Source: Brevibacterium aurantiacum (GTDB lineage: Bacteria; Actinomycetota; Actinomycetes; Actinomycetales; Brevibacteriaceae). From it: a stretch of 64,000 bases of DNA. The notes beneath the pieces are model-generated. The model was given only the letters and a program-made list of their open reading frames with translations, searched no databases and was not told the DNA's origin. Every line of letters starts with the position of its first letter. The first letter of the stretch is position 1. This document shows, piece by piece, positions 45,728 through 53,372 of the stretch. The position numbers and the translations under genes were made by a program. Location: contig NZ_VLTK01000015.1 of the NCBI RefSeq assembly GCF_007558825.1, positions 1 to 64,000 on the forward strand, written 5' to 3'.

Positions 45728-46401
45728 GCGCTCGCCGGAATCCACAGTGGTGGCTCGTAGGTGTGGGACATTCTCCAATGTGGAGTGGCGGAGTCCTTGT
45801 TGATGTCCGACGTCTTCCAGTAGTGGATTTCCATCCACTCGCCGTTGCTGAAAATGCTTGTGTAGTAAAGGGTGACTCGCATTGTTCCGGGAGTGAAGTT
45901 CTCCTGTGAACCCAGACCGACATACTCGTGCGATTTACGGTCGCCTGCATATGACACGTGCTCACTGACCAATCCGCTTTCGGGGTTCGCAGCGGCGAAT
46001 ATCGGGCCGAACTTATGTTCCCCCTTCACGCCATTCTTCAGTTCCCATTCGACTCGCCCATCCTTCACGTCAAACTGTGATTGGTTGATGATGGTCAATC
46101 TCAGATCAAATTCTTTATCGCCCAAAGGCGGACCATCGATCTTTGGGGTGACGTTCAATGAGAGTTGCGGACGTGTCGCCACGGCCATCGCCTGATTCGC
46201 GTCCTTTGCCTGCAAGCGGTTCGCGTCGGCAGTTCGAAACGCGAGCGCTGCCGCAAAGACCGTGCCCAGGGTGGCAACAAACTGCGCCCAAGCCCCAACC
46301 CGGACACTCACGCTGTCGTCGGCCATGAACACGATCACGACGAGTGCGATCAGCGCAATAGCCGACCCGATACATATCCAAAACTTCCAGTTCCGCTTCA
46401 T
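45724..46401 (-). CDS. Membrane-anchored hypothetical protein
   Basis: 225 residues from ATG 46401 (ATG 46425 also open). Two adjacent N-terminal hydrophobic segments (FWICIGSAIALIALVVIVFM and AWAQFVATLGTVFAAALAF), a short helix, then a beta-rich domain (LSLNVTPKIDG...LRLTIINQSQFDV...MRVTLYYTS). The layout resembles small membrane-tethered phage proteins expressed during lysogeny. Function unknown; its position in the lysogenic left end makes immunity or exclusion possible. Confidence 0.65.
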   Translation of the reverse strand: MKRNWKFWICIGSAIALIALVVIVFMADDSVSVRVGAWAQFVATLGTVFAAALAFRTADANRLQAKDANQAMAVATRPQLSLNVTPKIDGPPLGDKEFDLRLTIINQSQFDVKDGRVEWELKNGVKGEHKFGPIFAAANPESGLVSEHVSYAGDRKSHEYVGLGSQENFTPGTMRVTLYYTSIFSNGEWMEIHYWKTSDINKDSATPHWRMSHTYEPPLWIPASA

Positions 46402-46432
46402 GCGGCAATCGTAGTCCGAGGGCATGACAAAA

Positions 46433-46464
46433 GCCCCGACCCCACCGTGAGGTGAGGCCGGGGC
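46433..46464. terminator. Hairpin upstream of the membrane-anchored gene
   Basis: GCCCCGACCCCACC and GGTGAGGCCGGGGC arms. T-rich flanks on both sides, so direction is uncertain. Confidence 0.5.
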
Positions 46465-46581
46465 GGTTGGTTTGTTGAGGGTCGTTTAGTCTCGGGTGCT
46501 GTGAAGATCCTGCGAGGCGAGCAGTGGTCGGTCTAGAGTGACTTCAACCATTCGTTTGCATCTGCCCGAGAGGGATTCGAG

Positions 46582-46842
46582 TTGTATACGCTCCTCAACA
46601 ATACTGACGACTCGAAGTTTGACCTGCATTTGGCTGGAAAACTCGTGGCTTCGCTGCACTACACATTCGATCCGTTCGAGAATGAGTTCCATTTCTTCCA
46701 CTGCGAATCGTTCGAATCTGACGACGCTGACATTCACTGCAGAGAGGTCGTAAATCGGGCCATCGCTACAGCTCGGAAGAGTTGGTTGAAAGTACACGTC
46801 ACGTGCCCGATTGCACTCAAACACATGGACTTGGGCGCTTAG
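46582..46842 (+). CDS. Small GNAT-like (NATD1/YjdJ-type) domain protein
   Basis: 86 residues. The pattern FDLHLAGKLVASLHYTFD, then FHFFHCES and a long helix ending WLKVHVTCPIALKHM, resembles the small NATD1-type acetyltransferase fold, including the CP near the C-terminus. The usual HTEV motif is degenerate, so activity is doubtful. TTG start with GAGAGG about eight bases upstream. Alternative: unrelated small protein. Confidence 0.5.
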   Translation: MYTLLNNTDDSKFDLHLAGKLVASLHYTFDPFENEFHFFHCESFESDDADIHCREVVNRAIATARKSWLKVHVTCPIALKHMDLGA

Positions 46843-46865
46843 CGAATGCACGGAGACGACGAAAA

Positions 46866-46893
46866 GGCCCCACCGCGTTCTGCGGTGGGGGCC
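46866..46893 (-). terminator. Intrinsic terminator of the 48-residue gene
   Basis: Eleven-base arms GGCCCCACCGC and GCGGTGGGGGCC with a five-base loop; on the minus strand it is followed by TTTTC. Confidence 0.7.
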
Positions 46894-46908
46894 TAAACGT
46901 TGTTTATA

Positions 46909-47055
46909 TCAGTGCTTCGGTTCGTAGTCGTCGGGGACAGAGGTGGCGTCGATCTCCCGGTCGGGGTCGCGTTTGATGTACGCGCCGAGGACGGCTGCGG
47001 GTGCAGGGACTGCGGCGTAGATTACTTGTGTCCATCTTCCTACCCAGTCGAGCAT
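46909..47055 (-). CDS. 48-residue membrane-associated small protein
   Basis: Begins MLDWVGRWTQVIYAAVPAPA and ends SVPDDYEPKH. One short hydrophobic helix, then a charged tail (KRDPDREIDA). Strong third-position GC, an AGGTG upstream and its own terminator support it. The size and form suit a small phage membrane protein (holin-associated or exclusion), but no family was recognised. Confidence 0.65.
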   Translation of the reverse strand: MLDWVGRWTQVIYAAVPAPAAVLGAYIKRDPDREIDATSVPDDYEPKH

Positions 47056-47113
47056 GTCCCGGCACCTTCGAAAGTGGAAGTGCAGGCTCCTTGGTCCTCG
47101 ATTAGAAGTGATA

Positions 47114-47497
47114 CTAAGAAGTTTCGAGTGTTGCCCTCGGCTGGATTAGCGCACGGATGATGACCCATAGCGTGAGAGCAATCCAAATTGCAGTTCCGCA
47201 CATCACCAACAGAGCATCACCAACAGATCCTGCCGGGGCACTCGTTGCGAGTAGAGCCGTACCAGCTGCCATAAGTGCGACACTGACAAGGCCGGCGGCG
47301 AGCTGGCCCTTCGTCAGAGAGCGGCGGCGATAGTGCATGACGAGAGCCACACCGGCAGCAAGTTGCACCACCAAGTCGATGACCGTAGATACCCATATGT
47401 CTGTATACGAGCTGACAAGTGGAGTGAGCAAGAGCTGCCAGATAAGCAATAGCAGACACGTCAACAGTGGCCACTTCACGCCCAATAGAGTCTTCAT
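47114..47497 (-). CDS. Four-TM membrane protein
   Basis: 127 residues from ATG 47497, with GGGAAGTGAAAAGT upstream. Four hydrophobic segments, ending WVIIRALIQPRATLETS. A truncated homologue remains at 41037-41159. Begins five bases after the preceding 84-residue frame, so the two are probably cotranscribed. Function unknown. Confidence 0.65.
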   Translation of the reverse strand: MKTLLGVKWPLLTCLLLLIWQLLLTPLVSSYTDIWVSTVIDLVVQLAAGVALVMHYRRRSLTKGQLAAGLVSVALMAAGTALLATSAPAGSVGDALLVMCGTAIWIALTLWVIIRALIQPRATLETS

Positions 47498-47502
47498 ACT
47501 TT

Positions 47503-47757
47503 TCACTTCCCATTCCATTTACGCGTGGTGGCATTCACGGCAATTTTATATGCGGCGGCAGTCGAGTAGCATTTGTTTCGCTCGTACTGGAAGGTACCTA
47601 TCATTGACGCGGGTGTTGTCACAGCGTCGCATGCGCGTTGTGGTTCACACATCGCATGAAAGTATGAAGTTCGGTTCCCGTCTGGGACGATCAATTCGCC
47701 TGGTGCGTCGGCCAACGAGCAAACGACGAATGGCCCCGACACCACCGTGAAATGCAA
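47503..47757 (-). CDS. Small cysteine-containing hypothetical protein
   Basis: 84 residues from TTG 47757 (two in-frame GTG codons follow shortly). Four cysteines (VVCSLADAP, MCEPQRACDA, RNKCYST), so possibly exported, but no clear signal peptide. No family recognised. Ends just before the four-TM protein gene. Confidence 0.42.
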   Translation of the reverse strand: MHFTVVSGPFVVCSLADAPGELIVPDGNRTSYFHAMCEPQRACDAVTTPASMIGTFQYERNKCYSTAAAYKIAVNATTRKWNGK

Positions 47758-47819
47758 CCAGGGCCCTGCTGTGACTGCGTGCGTTAGTCTGTTGCCATGC
47801 CCTCAACGCAGAGTCCAGC

Positions 47820-48275
47820 ATGAGCGTGTGCGCTGTCGTGTCGTGTGACCGTACCCCGGTGGCACGTGGCCTGTGTAAGCGCTGCTATGCGAGGTACAAG
47901 CGTGGCCTTGGCCCGAACGAGACGCGGAGGTACACGACGCGAGAGACCAAGGAACGTGTGCGTTACGAGGTCGCGGCGCGACGCGAGGCGGGAGAGTCCA
48001 TTGCCGACATTGCTGCCTCGGTGGGTGTCAACGAATCGACGCTGGGCAAGTGGTTCAGGGAATGGGGCGTGCGGCCAGCAGTTGACACACACGGTCAGTC
48101 TCTGGCGCCGAACCGGTGGAAGCCATGGACATATGAAGATGCTGTGGTCGCGTACACGCGCACGGATCTGCCGATCGCGGAGCGTGCTGCGATGCTCGGT
48201 CGGTCATACGCTGCCGTGGCCGGGTTCGTCCGCGACTATCGGCAACGATCGGGCGACTCCTACGGGATCAAGTAG
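47820..48275 (+). CDS. Zinc-ribbon/HTH phage protein
   Basis: 151 residues. The N-terminal CAVVSCDRTPVARGLCKRCY contains a four-cysteine cluster suited to zinc binding. Then an HTH, IADIAASVGVNESTLGKWF, and a second motif, IAERAAMLGRSYAAVAGFVR, like the DNA-binding part of homing-endonuclease-associated or phage regulatory proteins. Probably DNA-binding. Intact here, frameshifted in the remnant. No clear Shine-Dalgarno. Confidence 0.75.
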   Translation: MSVCAVVSCDRTPVARGLCKRCYARYKRGLGPNETRRYTTRETKERVRYEVAARREAGESIADIAASVGVNESTLGKWFREWGVRPAVDTHGQSLAPNRWKPWTYEDAVVAYTRTDLPIAERAAMLGRSYAAVAGFVRDYRQRSGDSYGIK

Positions 48276-48332
48276 GCGCGATAGGGCGCCGCTCGGACGA
48301 GCGAGGGATGGTCTCTACGTGGGCGACGGCGG

Positions 48333-48338
48333 TATAAT
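48333..48338 (+). promoter_or_regulatory. -10 element of the prophage 56-residue gene
   Basis: TATAAT 39 bases before the ATG, at the same place as in the remnant copy. Confidence 0.5.
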
Positions 48339-48376
48339 TCAATCCCGGCGCCGACCAGCATCGAAGGATAAGGCTC

Positions 48377-48547
48377 ATGGCTATTCCACGCGATCAACTC
48401 CAGCTCGCTATTGCTCTCGCTGCCGCAACGGCGATGGTGGCTGGCATCACCACCATTGTCACCTGGGCACGCTCTCGTAGGACTACGGGACACAAGGATT
48501 ATCACCCTTGGGACCACACCGTTTCGCCCTCTGACAGTGCCACGTAG
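48377..48547 (+). CDS. 56-residue single-TM membrane protein (prophage copy)
   Basis: Begins MAIPRDQLQLAIALAAATAM, ends HPWDHTVSPSDSAT. One transmembrane helix, basic ARSRR, conserved YHPWDHTVS tail likely in the cytosol. Paralogue of 40167. Follows the zinc/HTH gene and precedes the 79-residue gene in both elements. Confidence 0.7.
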   Translation: MAIPRDQLQLAIALAAATAMVAGITTIVTWARSRRTTGHKDYHPWDHTVSPSDSAT

Positions 48548-48585
48548 TCTCGAAATGATCTTTAGAACGACACAATAGCCCTCGG

Positions 48586-48591
48586 TATAAT
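48586..48591 (+). promoter_or_regulatory. -10 element of the prophage 79-residue gene
   Basis: TATAAT 32 bases before the ATG, with the same CTCGG context as 40371-40381. Confidence 0.5.
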
Positions 48592-48622
48592 AAGTGGCCC
48601 ATTCGAACTGTAAGGGTGAATC

Positions 48623-48862
48623 ATGGACCTGACTCAGAAGAACCAAGACGAGTGCACGCTCCGCAATGATGGAACCACTGTCGTTTATCACGTTGCGATC
48701 ACGGGTGACGTGTTTAAGGACATCAATGTTCCGGAACTTCAACCGAACCAAGACATACAGTTCGAACTCGCCCCGCCAGCCCAACGACGCTCGGGCGAGC
48801 TACGCGTCACGTGGGAGACACACCTCGGAGAGAAGCAGGTTCTTACTCAGAATCTTCACTGA
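48623..48862 (+). CDS. 79-residue conserved element protein (prophage copy)
   Basis: Begins MDLTQKNQDECTLRNDGTTV. Near-identical to the remnant copy through FKDINVPELQPNQDIQFELA and to the C-terminus. GTAAGGGTGAATC precedes the ATG. Small soluble strand-rich protein; function unknown. Its last 20 bases overlap the end of the convergent glycosyltransferase gene. Confidence 0.78.
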   Translation: MDLTQKNQDECTLRNDGTTVVYHVAITGDVFKDINVPELQPNQDIQFELAPPAQRRSGELRVTWETHLGEKQVLTQNLH

Positions 48863-50765
48863 CCTGCGTTGAGACCTTGACACTGAAATTCCCGTACTCA
48901 GTTTTGTACCACTTCAGGTCGTGGGCTGCGACACTTGCGAAAGCAGTAGGAAGTTTCAGCCGCACCTTCGAGTCCCACGACGCACCAACCTTGCGAATGA
49001 ACACGTCGAATGTCTGGCCGGGCGATTGCGTGAAGAGATCGTTTGAGAGCGTGAAGTTGTAGACGGTTCGCCCGTCTGTACGCTGCCAACCATCCTCAGA
49101 GCTGATCGCTTGGTAGAAGTTATTCTTCGACCGACTGGTGACGATCAGCCGCAGGTTCTTGTTTTGAACATTCTCACTGTCAGCGAAGACAACGCCGAGC
49201 TTCGTGGAGCACTTTGTTGTCGTGATCGCAATGTCGCGCACGCGCAGATGATTCTCATCGGCGAATGGTGCAGGTTCATGGATCTTCGTCGGCTCTTCGA
49301 ACGCAGTCTTCCACCTGGTGTAGCTGCGCTCGGGCAGGAAGTTTCTGGCTCGTTCTACAGCTGCCTCACGCATGGCCAGCTTCTCGTCCTCGGGCATTGA
49401 GAGGAACTGTTCGACCTGAGTGGCGAGCGCGTCGATGTTTCCGGCGGGGACAACGTATCCGTTGACGCCGTTGGTGATGATCTCTGCGGGGCCGTATTTG
49501 ATGTCGTAGACGATGGGGATGCAGCCGGCGGCCATGGATTCGATGATCGCGAGGCCGAGCCCTTCGAATTTGCTTGTCAGAAGTGAGAACGATGCGGCGG
49601 AGAGTCGTGTGGTGACGTTGTCGATGTGGCCGAGGAGATGCACATCGTCGGAGAGTTCGCGTTCATTGATGAGGTGTTGCAGTGGTTCTTGTTCGGCGCC
49701 GGTGCCGGCAATATCGAGAGTGATGTTGGGGCGAGTTGCCTTGGCGAGTGCGACGGCTTCGATCGCGTGGTCGATCTGTTTGAGGTCGACGAGACGAGCG
49801 ACGACGAGGCCCTTGGCTTCGTCTCGGTCGGGATTGTTGGCTGCGGTGATTGCTTGTGGTGCGAGTTCGCTGGGGATGAGGCGCATGCGCTTACGGCTCA
49901 AACCAATCTTGGCCATGTCGTCGATCTGCTGCTGGGTTTGGACGGCGACGAAGTCGAACTGTTCCTGGTCTCGGAACGCACCAATCCGGTTCGAGGTCAG
50001 CTGTCCGTAGATTCCTTCCTCTGGGTGTTTGAGATGAGAGACGTGAAGGAAGTGCACGAGCTTGAAGGTGCGGTCTGTGAGCTCGTGAGCGATCGTTGCG
50101 ATTGGCCCAGAGTCGACGATCAGGACGGATGGTTCTTTGTTGATGACGTACCGGAGCCATGGGTTGTAGAGGCCACGTGCTCGGTCCCATTCGATGATGG
50201 GTGTTCCGTCCGTAGAGTGGAGGATAACTCGTCGTTGGTTCTTCACTTCGTTGATGTCAGTGAAGACGCGAGTGCCGTCGTCTCGGTAGTGTTCTTGGCG
50301 AATGACTTTGTCGTCGTCGTTGAGGAACCGGACGTAGTTCTTCGTGACAACTCCTCTAAGGCCGTGAGGTTCGGGAATCTCGTCGATGGGAACATCGCCA
50401 GGGAACGTGGTGCGAAGCAGCTGGTCACTCATGGGGCGCACGTCGTCCCAGAGGTTACGCACGAACACCGCCTCGTCAAGCATCCCGGAACCGACGAGCT
50501 TGGCACGGACCTCGTCAACGTCGAGTTGATGGGCGAACGTGAGGACCGTCGCCGAGAGTGGGTGTCCGTATTGGATGAAGCTGTTGGTGCGGCGCAGCAC
50601 CGAGTTTGTCATTCCTCCGAAGTCATCGAGGACACCCCACAGCGTACCGTAGAGGTGGACACGGTCAGTCCGGGAGTCTCGCGGGTGCCGGGTGGGTTCG
50701 GGGCTGGGTGTTGCGCGGTTCACTGCTCGTTTGATGCGGGTGATTGCTTGCGTGGCCAGCCTCAT
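48843..50765 (-). CDS. GT4 glycosyltransferase, TagE/TarM-like (wall teichoic acid)
   Basis: 640 residues. The N-terminal third (DDFGGMTNSVLRRTNSF, VRNLWDDVRPM, VRFLNDDDKVIRQEHYRDDG) has the pattern of the TagE/TarM accessory domain. The GT-B C-lobe has GLVVARLVDLKQIDHAIEA, the EGLGLAIIE (E-x7-E) motif and DIKYGPAEIITNGVNGYVVP. The last 120 residues form an extra beta-rich domain. TagE/TarM enzymes add sugars to poly(glycerol- or ribitol-phosphate) wall teichoic acid. No signal peptide; it would act in the cytosol. Its position between lysogenic and late genes, with its own transcription unit (terminator upstream), suggests lysogenic conversion. Confidence 0.82.
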   Translation of the reverse strand: MRLATQAITRIKRAVNRATPSPEPTRHPRDSRTDRVHLYGTLWGVLDDFGGMTNSVLRRTNSFIQYGHPLSATVLTFAHQLDVDEVRAKLVGSGMLDEAVFVRNLWDDVRPMSDQLLRTTFPGDVPIDEIPEPHGLRGVVTKNYVRFLNDDDKVIRQEHYRDDGTRVFTDINEVKNQRRVILHSTDGTPIIEWDRARGLYNPWLRYVINKEPSVLIVDSGPIATIAHELTDRTFKLVHFLHVSHLKHPEEGIYGQLTSNRIGAFRDQEQFDFVAVQTQQQIDDMAKIGLSRKRMRLIPSELAPQAITAANNPDRDEAKGLVVARLVDLKQIDHAIEAVALAKATRPNITLDIAGTGAEQEPLQHLINERELSDDVHLLGHIDNVTTRLSAASFSLLTSKFEGLGLAIIESMAAGCIPIVYDIKYGPAEIITNGVNGYVVPAGNIDALATQVEQFLSMPEDEKLAMREAAVERARNFLPERSYTRWKTAFEEPTKIHEPAPFADENHLRVRDIAITTTKCSTKLGVVFADSENVQNKNLRLIVTSRSKNNFYQAISSEDGWQRTDGRTVYNFTLSNDLFTQSPGQTFDVFIRKVGASWDSKVRLKLPTAFASVAAHDLKWYKTEYGNFSVKVSTQVSEDSE

Positions 50766-50782
50766 TGGTTACTACTCCCATA

Positions 50783-50790
50783 TTTTTTTT
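50783..50790. repeat. Homopolymer (A)8 tract before the glycosyltransferase
   Basis: Eight T on the plus strand (A on the coding strand), 18 bases before the ATG and just upstream of TATGGGAG. Such tracts are unusual in this GC-rich DNA and can vary in length. Confidence 0.6.
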
Positions 50791-50850
50791 GCGACAATCT
50801 AGCCACTGTATCCATAGTTGCGTCATTGTGGCTGATTCGACACGACGAAA

Positions 50851-50878
50851 GACCCCCACCGCCGTAGCGATGGGGGTC
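50851..50878 (-). terminator. Terminator after the holin gene
   Basis: GACCCCCA and TGGGGGTC arms; followed by TTTCG on the minus strand. Ends the lysis/late transcript before the glycosyltransferase. Confidence 0.7.
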
Positions 50879-50893
50879 TGGTCGTGCACGGAC

Positions 50894-51250
50894 TCAGTGC
50901 CTCGGGCGATAGCCGTCTGCAGGCGGACTCAGATCGACCTCGGCGGCCGCGAGCTCCTCGTCGTCGTATTCGCCGTCCTCGTCGAGAGGAGTGTCCTCGG
51001 CGTCGTCGGGTTCAACCTCATCTGCATCATCCGAATCGACGCTGCGGGAGACGATAGTGTTCGCGGCTGCAGTGAGTCCGAACGCGCCACCGACGTAGAG
51101 GTAGACGTTCGTGACGATCGCGTGCCACTCGGGGACATTGTCGACACCACCGAAGGCCTGCGCGATTGCACCGAGGGCGACACCGATGAGGGCGTAGACG
51201 AGGTAGGTGGGTTTGCGCCAGGCGGCGGGAATGATTTCGTTGAGACTCAT
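50894..51250 (-). CDS. Putative holin
   Basis: 118 residues. Two N-terminal hydrophobic segments (PTYLVYALIGVALGAIAQAF and VTNVYLYVGGAFGLTAAANTI), then a very acidic tail (DDADEVEPDDAEDTPLDEDG). Size, topology and position directly after the endolysin match actinophage holins. Starts three bases after the endolysin stop. Confidence 0.78.
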   Translation of the reverse strand: MSLNEIIPAAWRKPTYLVYALIGVALGAIAQAFGGVDNVPEWHAIVTNVYLYVGGAFGLTAAANTIVSRSVDSDDADEVEPDDAEDTPLDEDGEYDDEELAAAEVDLSPPADGYRPRH

Positions 51251-51253
51251 TGG

Positions 51254-52276
51254 TCAGCCTTTCATGAACTTCGTCTGGATGCTGGTGATCTTCGCGGTCT
51301 TCGAGTCCGTCCACACCTGGACACGCAGCCGGTTTGATCGACCGTTCTTGCCCTTCCCGGTTTTCCCGATCTGGGTGTGGGAAATGTAGGTTCCGCCGGC
51401 GGAACCGTGCTGTTCCTGCTTGGCGTAGTATCCGTTGTTCTTGGTTGTGGTGCCGCTCTTGTATGAGGCGGTGATGAACCGGACCTGGATGGTTTCGTCA
51501 GGTTTCAGCCCGGTCACGGTGAGGTATACCTGTGCGAGGTAGGGGCTGCCGTCGCAGGTGAGGATCGACATGGCGCCCTTGCCGACATAGAGGGATCGCC
51601 ATTTGTTCTTCACGAGGTGCTGCACGGCGCGATAGATTCTGCCGCCTGAGTATTTGGACATGCCGAAGATTCCTTCCTTGGGTTTGGCTGGTGTGGTGGG
51701 GCTGCCCTGGGCGAGCTTTACGATCTCGGGCACCTGGGAGATGCGTTTCTTTCCGGGGCAGACTTTCCCCGCGTACTTCGACCACTGGTAGCGGGTGCCC
51801 TTGTACTTGTTCGGCAGTTCGTTCCCGGGCACACCCATCGCGTGATAGCCGATGCCTACGTCGCGGGAGTTGGACATCATGCGAATAGGAATGTCGTGGG
51901 TCTTGCACGCCCAGGCGATGATTTTCACGATCGACACGATCTGTGCCGCGTTCCAGTACGGGACGTTGTCGCCACTGGTATTCCAGCGACCGAACGAACC
52001 ACCGTAGTCGGCAGTCTCAATGCTGATGACGTGAGCGGATCCGAGGTAATTCGCGTCAGCGGTATAAGCGGTATCGACCCACTGGTAGATCTCACCGTGT
52101 TCGCCGACACCGAAGTGAGACTCGGTGCCGACGGTGCCGTCCTTCTGGAACATGCCGTCAGTGCCGGCGAGGCTGCCGACCATAGTGTGGAGGCACACGC
52201 CTTGGTAGGACTTCATGCGGCCCTGGCGAGCCTGGTTGGAGAGGAGCCGATTCGTGGCTCCTGGCATCATGGCCAT
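51254..52276 (-). CDS. Endolysin, N-acetylmuramoyl-L-alanine amidase
   Basis: 340 residues. The amidase_2 domain spans about 20-195, with CLHTMVGS (first zinc histidine), SHFGVGEHGEIYQWVD, VISIETADYG and the late GYHAMG and CPGKK segments. The C-terminal 120 residues (VYLTVTGLKPDETIQVRFIT to VQVWTDSKTAKITS) are a beta-rich domain, probably for cell-wall binding. Cleaves peptidoglycan at host lysis. No signal peptide, consistent with holin-dependent release. Confidence 0.9.
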   Translation of the reverse strand: MAMMPGATNRLLSNQARQGRMKSYQGVCLHTMVGSLAGTDGMFQKDGTVGTESHFGVGEHGEIYQWVDTAYTADANYLGSAHVISIETADYGGSFGRWNTSGDNVPYWNAAQIVSIVKIIAWACKTHDIPIRMMSNSRDVGIGYHAMGVPGNELPNKYKGTRYQWSKYAGKVCPGKKRISQVPEIVKLAQGSPTTPAKPKEGIFGMSKYSGGRIYRAVQHLVKNKWRSLYVGKGAMSILTCDGSPYLAQVYLTVTGLKPDETIQVRFITASYKSGTTTKNNGYYAKQEQHGSAGGTYISHTQIGKTGKGKNGRSNRLRVQVWTDSKTAKITSIQTKFMKG

Positions 52277-52305
52277 GAGTACCCCTTTCCGAGGGCATAA
52301 GAAAA

Positions 52306-52322
52306 GCCCCGGGTTACGGGGC
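52306..52322 (-). terminator. Terminator at the end of the collagen-like gene
   Basis: GCCCCG and CGGGGC arms with a five-base loop, followed by TTTTC on the minus strand. The TAA of the collagen-like gene's shifted frame falls in the loop. Confidence 0.65.
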
Positions 52323-53062
52323 CGTGGTTGGTGCTGTTGTAGGTGCCGGCTGTTGAGCTCGACAGGGGCCGGTCACCGTGACATTCGTTCCGTCTGTGAA
52401 CTCGAATAGCCAATCCCCATCGGCAGTGCAGGTGACATCTGAAATGCCACGACCGGTGCTGCCCTTCTCTCCTGTAGACCCGGGCTCACCTTTACTGCCC
52501 GGTTCACCCTTCGGGCCGGGTGGCCCTGGTGGACCAACAACGGATTCCCCTGGGCCCCCTTCTCTCCTTTGGCTCCTGCCGGTCCGGGAACGGATTTACC
52601 GTCTTCCCCTGGTGAACCTGGATCTCCGGGTGGGCCTGGGATCTCGGAGTCTTCACCCGGCTGGCCTGCGGGACCGGGAACGTCTGAGTTCTCACCGTCA
52701 TCCCCAGGCTTGCCTGCAGGTCCGGGGACGGTCGAACTCGGTCCTGGTTCGCCCTTTGGCCCGGTCGGTCCGGAAGGCCCAATGGGGCCGGCCTGGGCCG
52801 ACTCCTTCACGTTCTTTTTCACCTGGTCGGCCTTCGTGCAAATGTTGCGGCCGTTGACCTTCACCTCACCCTGAGCACAAGCCTGGGATACCTGATCGGC
52901 GAGCGCGTTCGCGTTCAACGCGGCGTCTTTCGCTTCCTGCTTGGATGAGTTGATCGACCAGACCGTCCAAGCCAGGAGGAGCGCGGCGATGATCAGCATG
53001 ACGGTGTTGAACCACCGCGGTGGGAACTCTCGGTCTCTTCGTTTATCGTGCCGGTTCCTCAT
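52314..53062 (-). CDS. Collagen-like phage tail/anchor protein with internal frameshift
   Basis: An N-terminal transmembrane helix ([18 protein letters not shown]), a short coiled region, then G-X-Y repeats from about residue 90 ([20 protein letters not shown]). The zero frame loses the repeat after [10 protein letters not shown] and ends at 52373. In the -1 frame the repeat continues ([18 protein letters not shown]) into a C-terminal domain ([20 protein letters not shown]) ending at TAA 52314-52316. The switch is at a run of five G (52555-52559). Either a mutation or sequence error, or programmed frameshifting. Start ATG overlaps the previous stop (ATGA). Confidence 0.75.
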
Positions 53063-53346
53063 TGGTCGTCACCTCTTTCGATGAGGAGAAGACGAAGCTG
53101 GTCTTCGATCGTGATGCGTTTTGCTCGCTCTTGGTCGCGTTCAGATTCCGCGGCGATGCGCTTCGCTGACTCCTGGGCCAGGTCTTCGCGCAGCCGTGTA
53201 TTATCGGCCTGTTCACGTTCAATGTCTTCACGCAGTTCGGCACGGCGTTCGGCGCTGAACTTGCGATCTGAGATCGCCCACCACACTGCAGCGACCGCGA
53301 GTCCGCCGGGGCCGCCATAGGTGGCGAGGAAGGATGGGATGTCCAC
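53059..53346 (-). CDS. Small membrane protein with coiled coil
   Basis: 95 residues: one N-terminal helix (GGPGGLAVAAVWWAISDRKF), then a long charged coiled coil (AELREDIEREQADNTRLRED...). The topology resembles phage holin-like or spanin-like accessory proteins. Coupled by ATGA to the collagen-like gene. Confidence 0.68.
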   Translation of the reverse strand: MDIPSFLATYGGPGGLAVAAVWWAISDRKFSAERRAELREDIEREQADNTRLREDLAQESAKRIAAESERDQERAKRITIEDQLRLLLIERGDDQ

Positions 53347-53372
53347 ACGTGTCTACCTCCTCATCCTGGCGG

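Noticed and set aside
49626..50867. 413-codon plus-strand frame across the glycosyltransferase
   Set aside because: No family features; the minus-strand GT4 motifs and ribosome-binding site are convincing.
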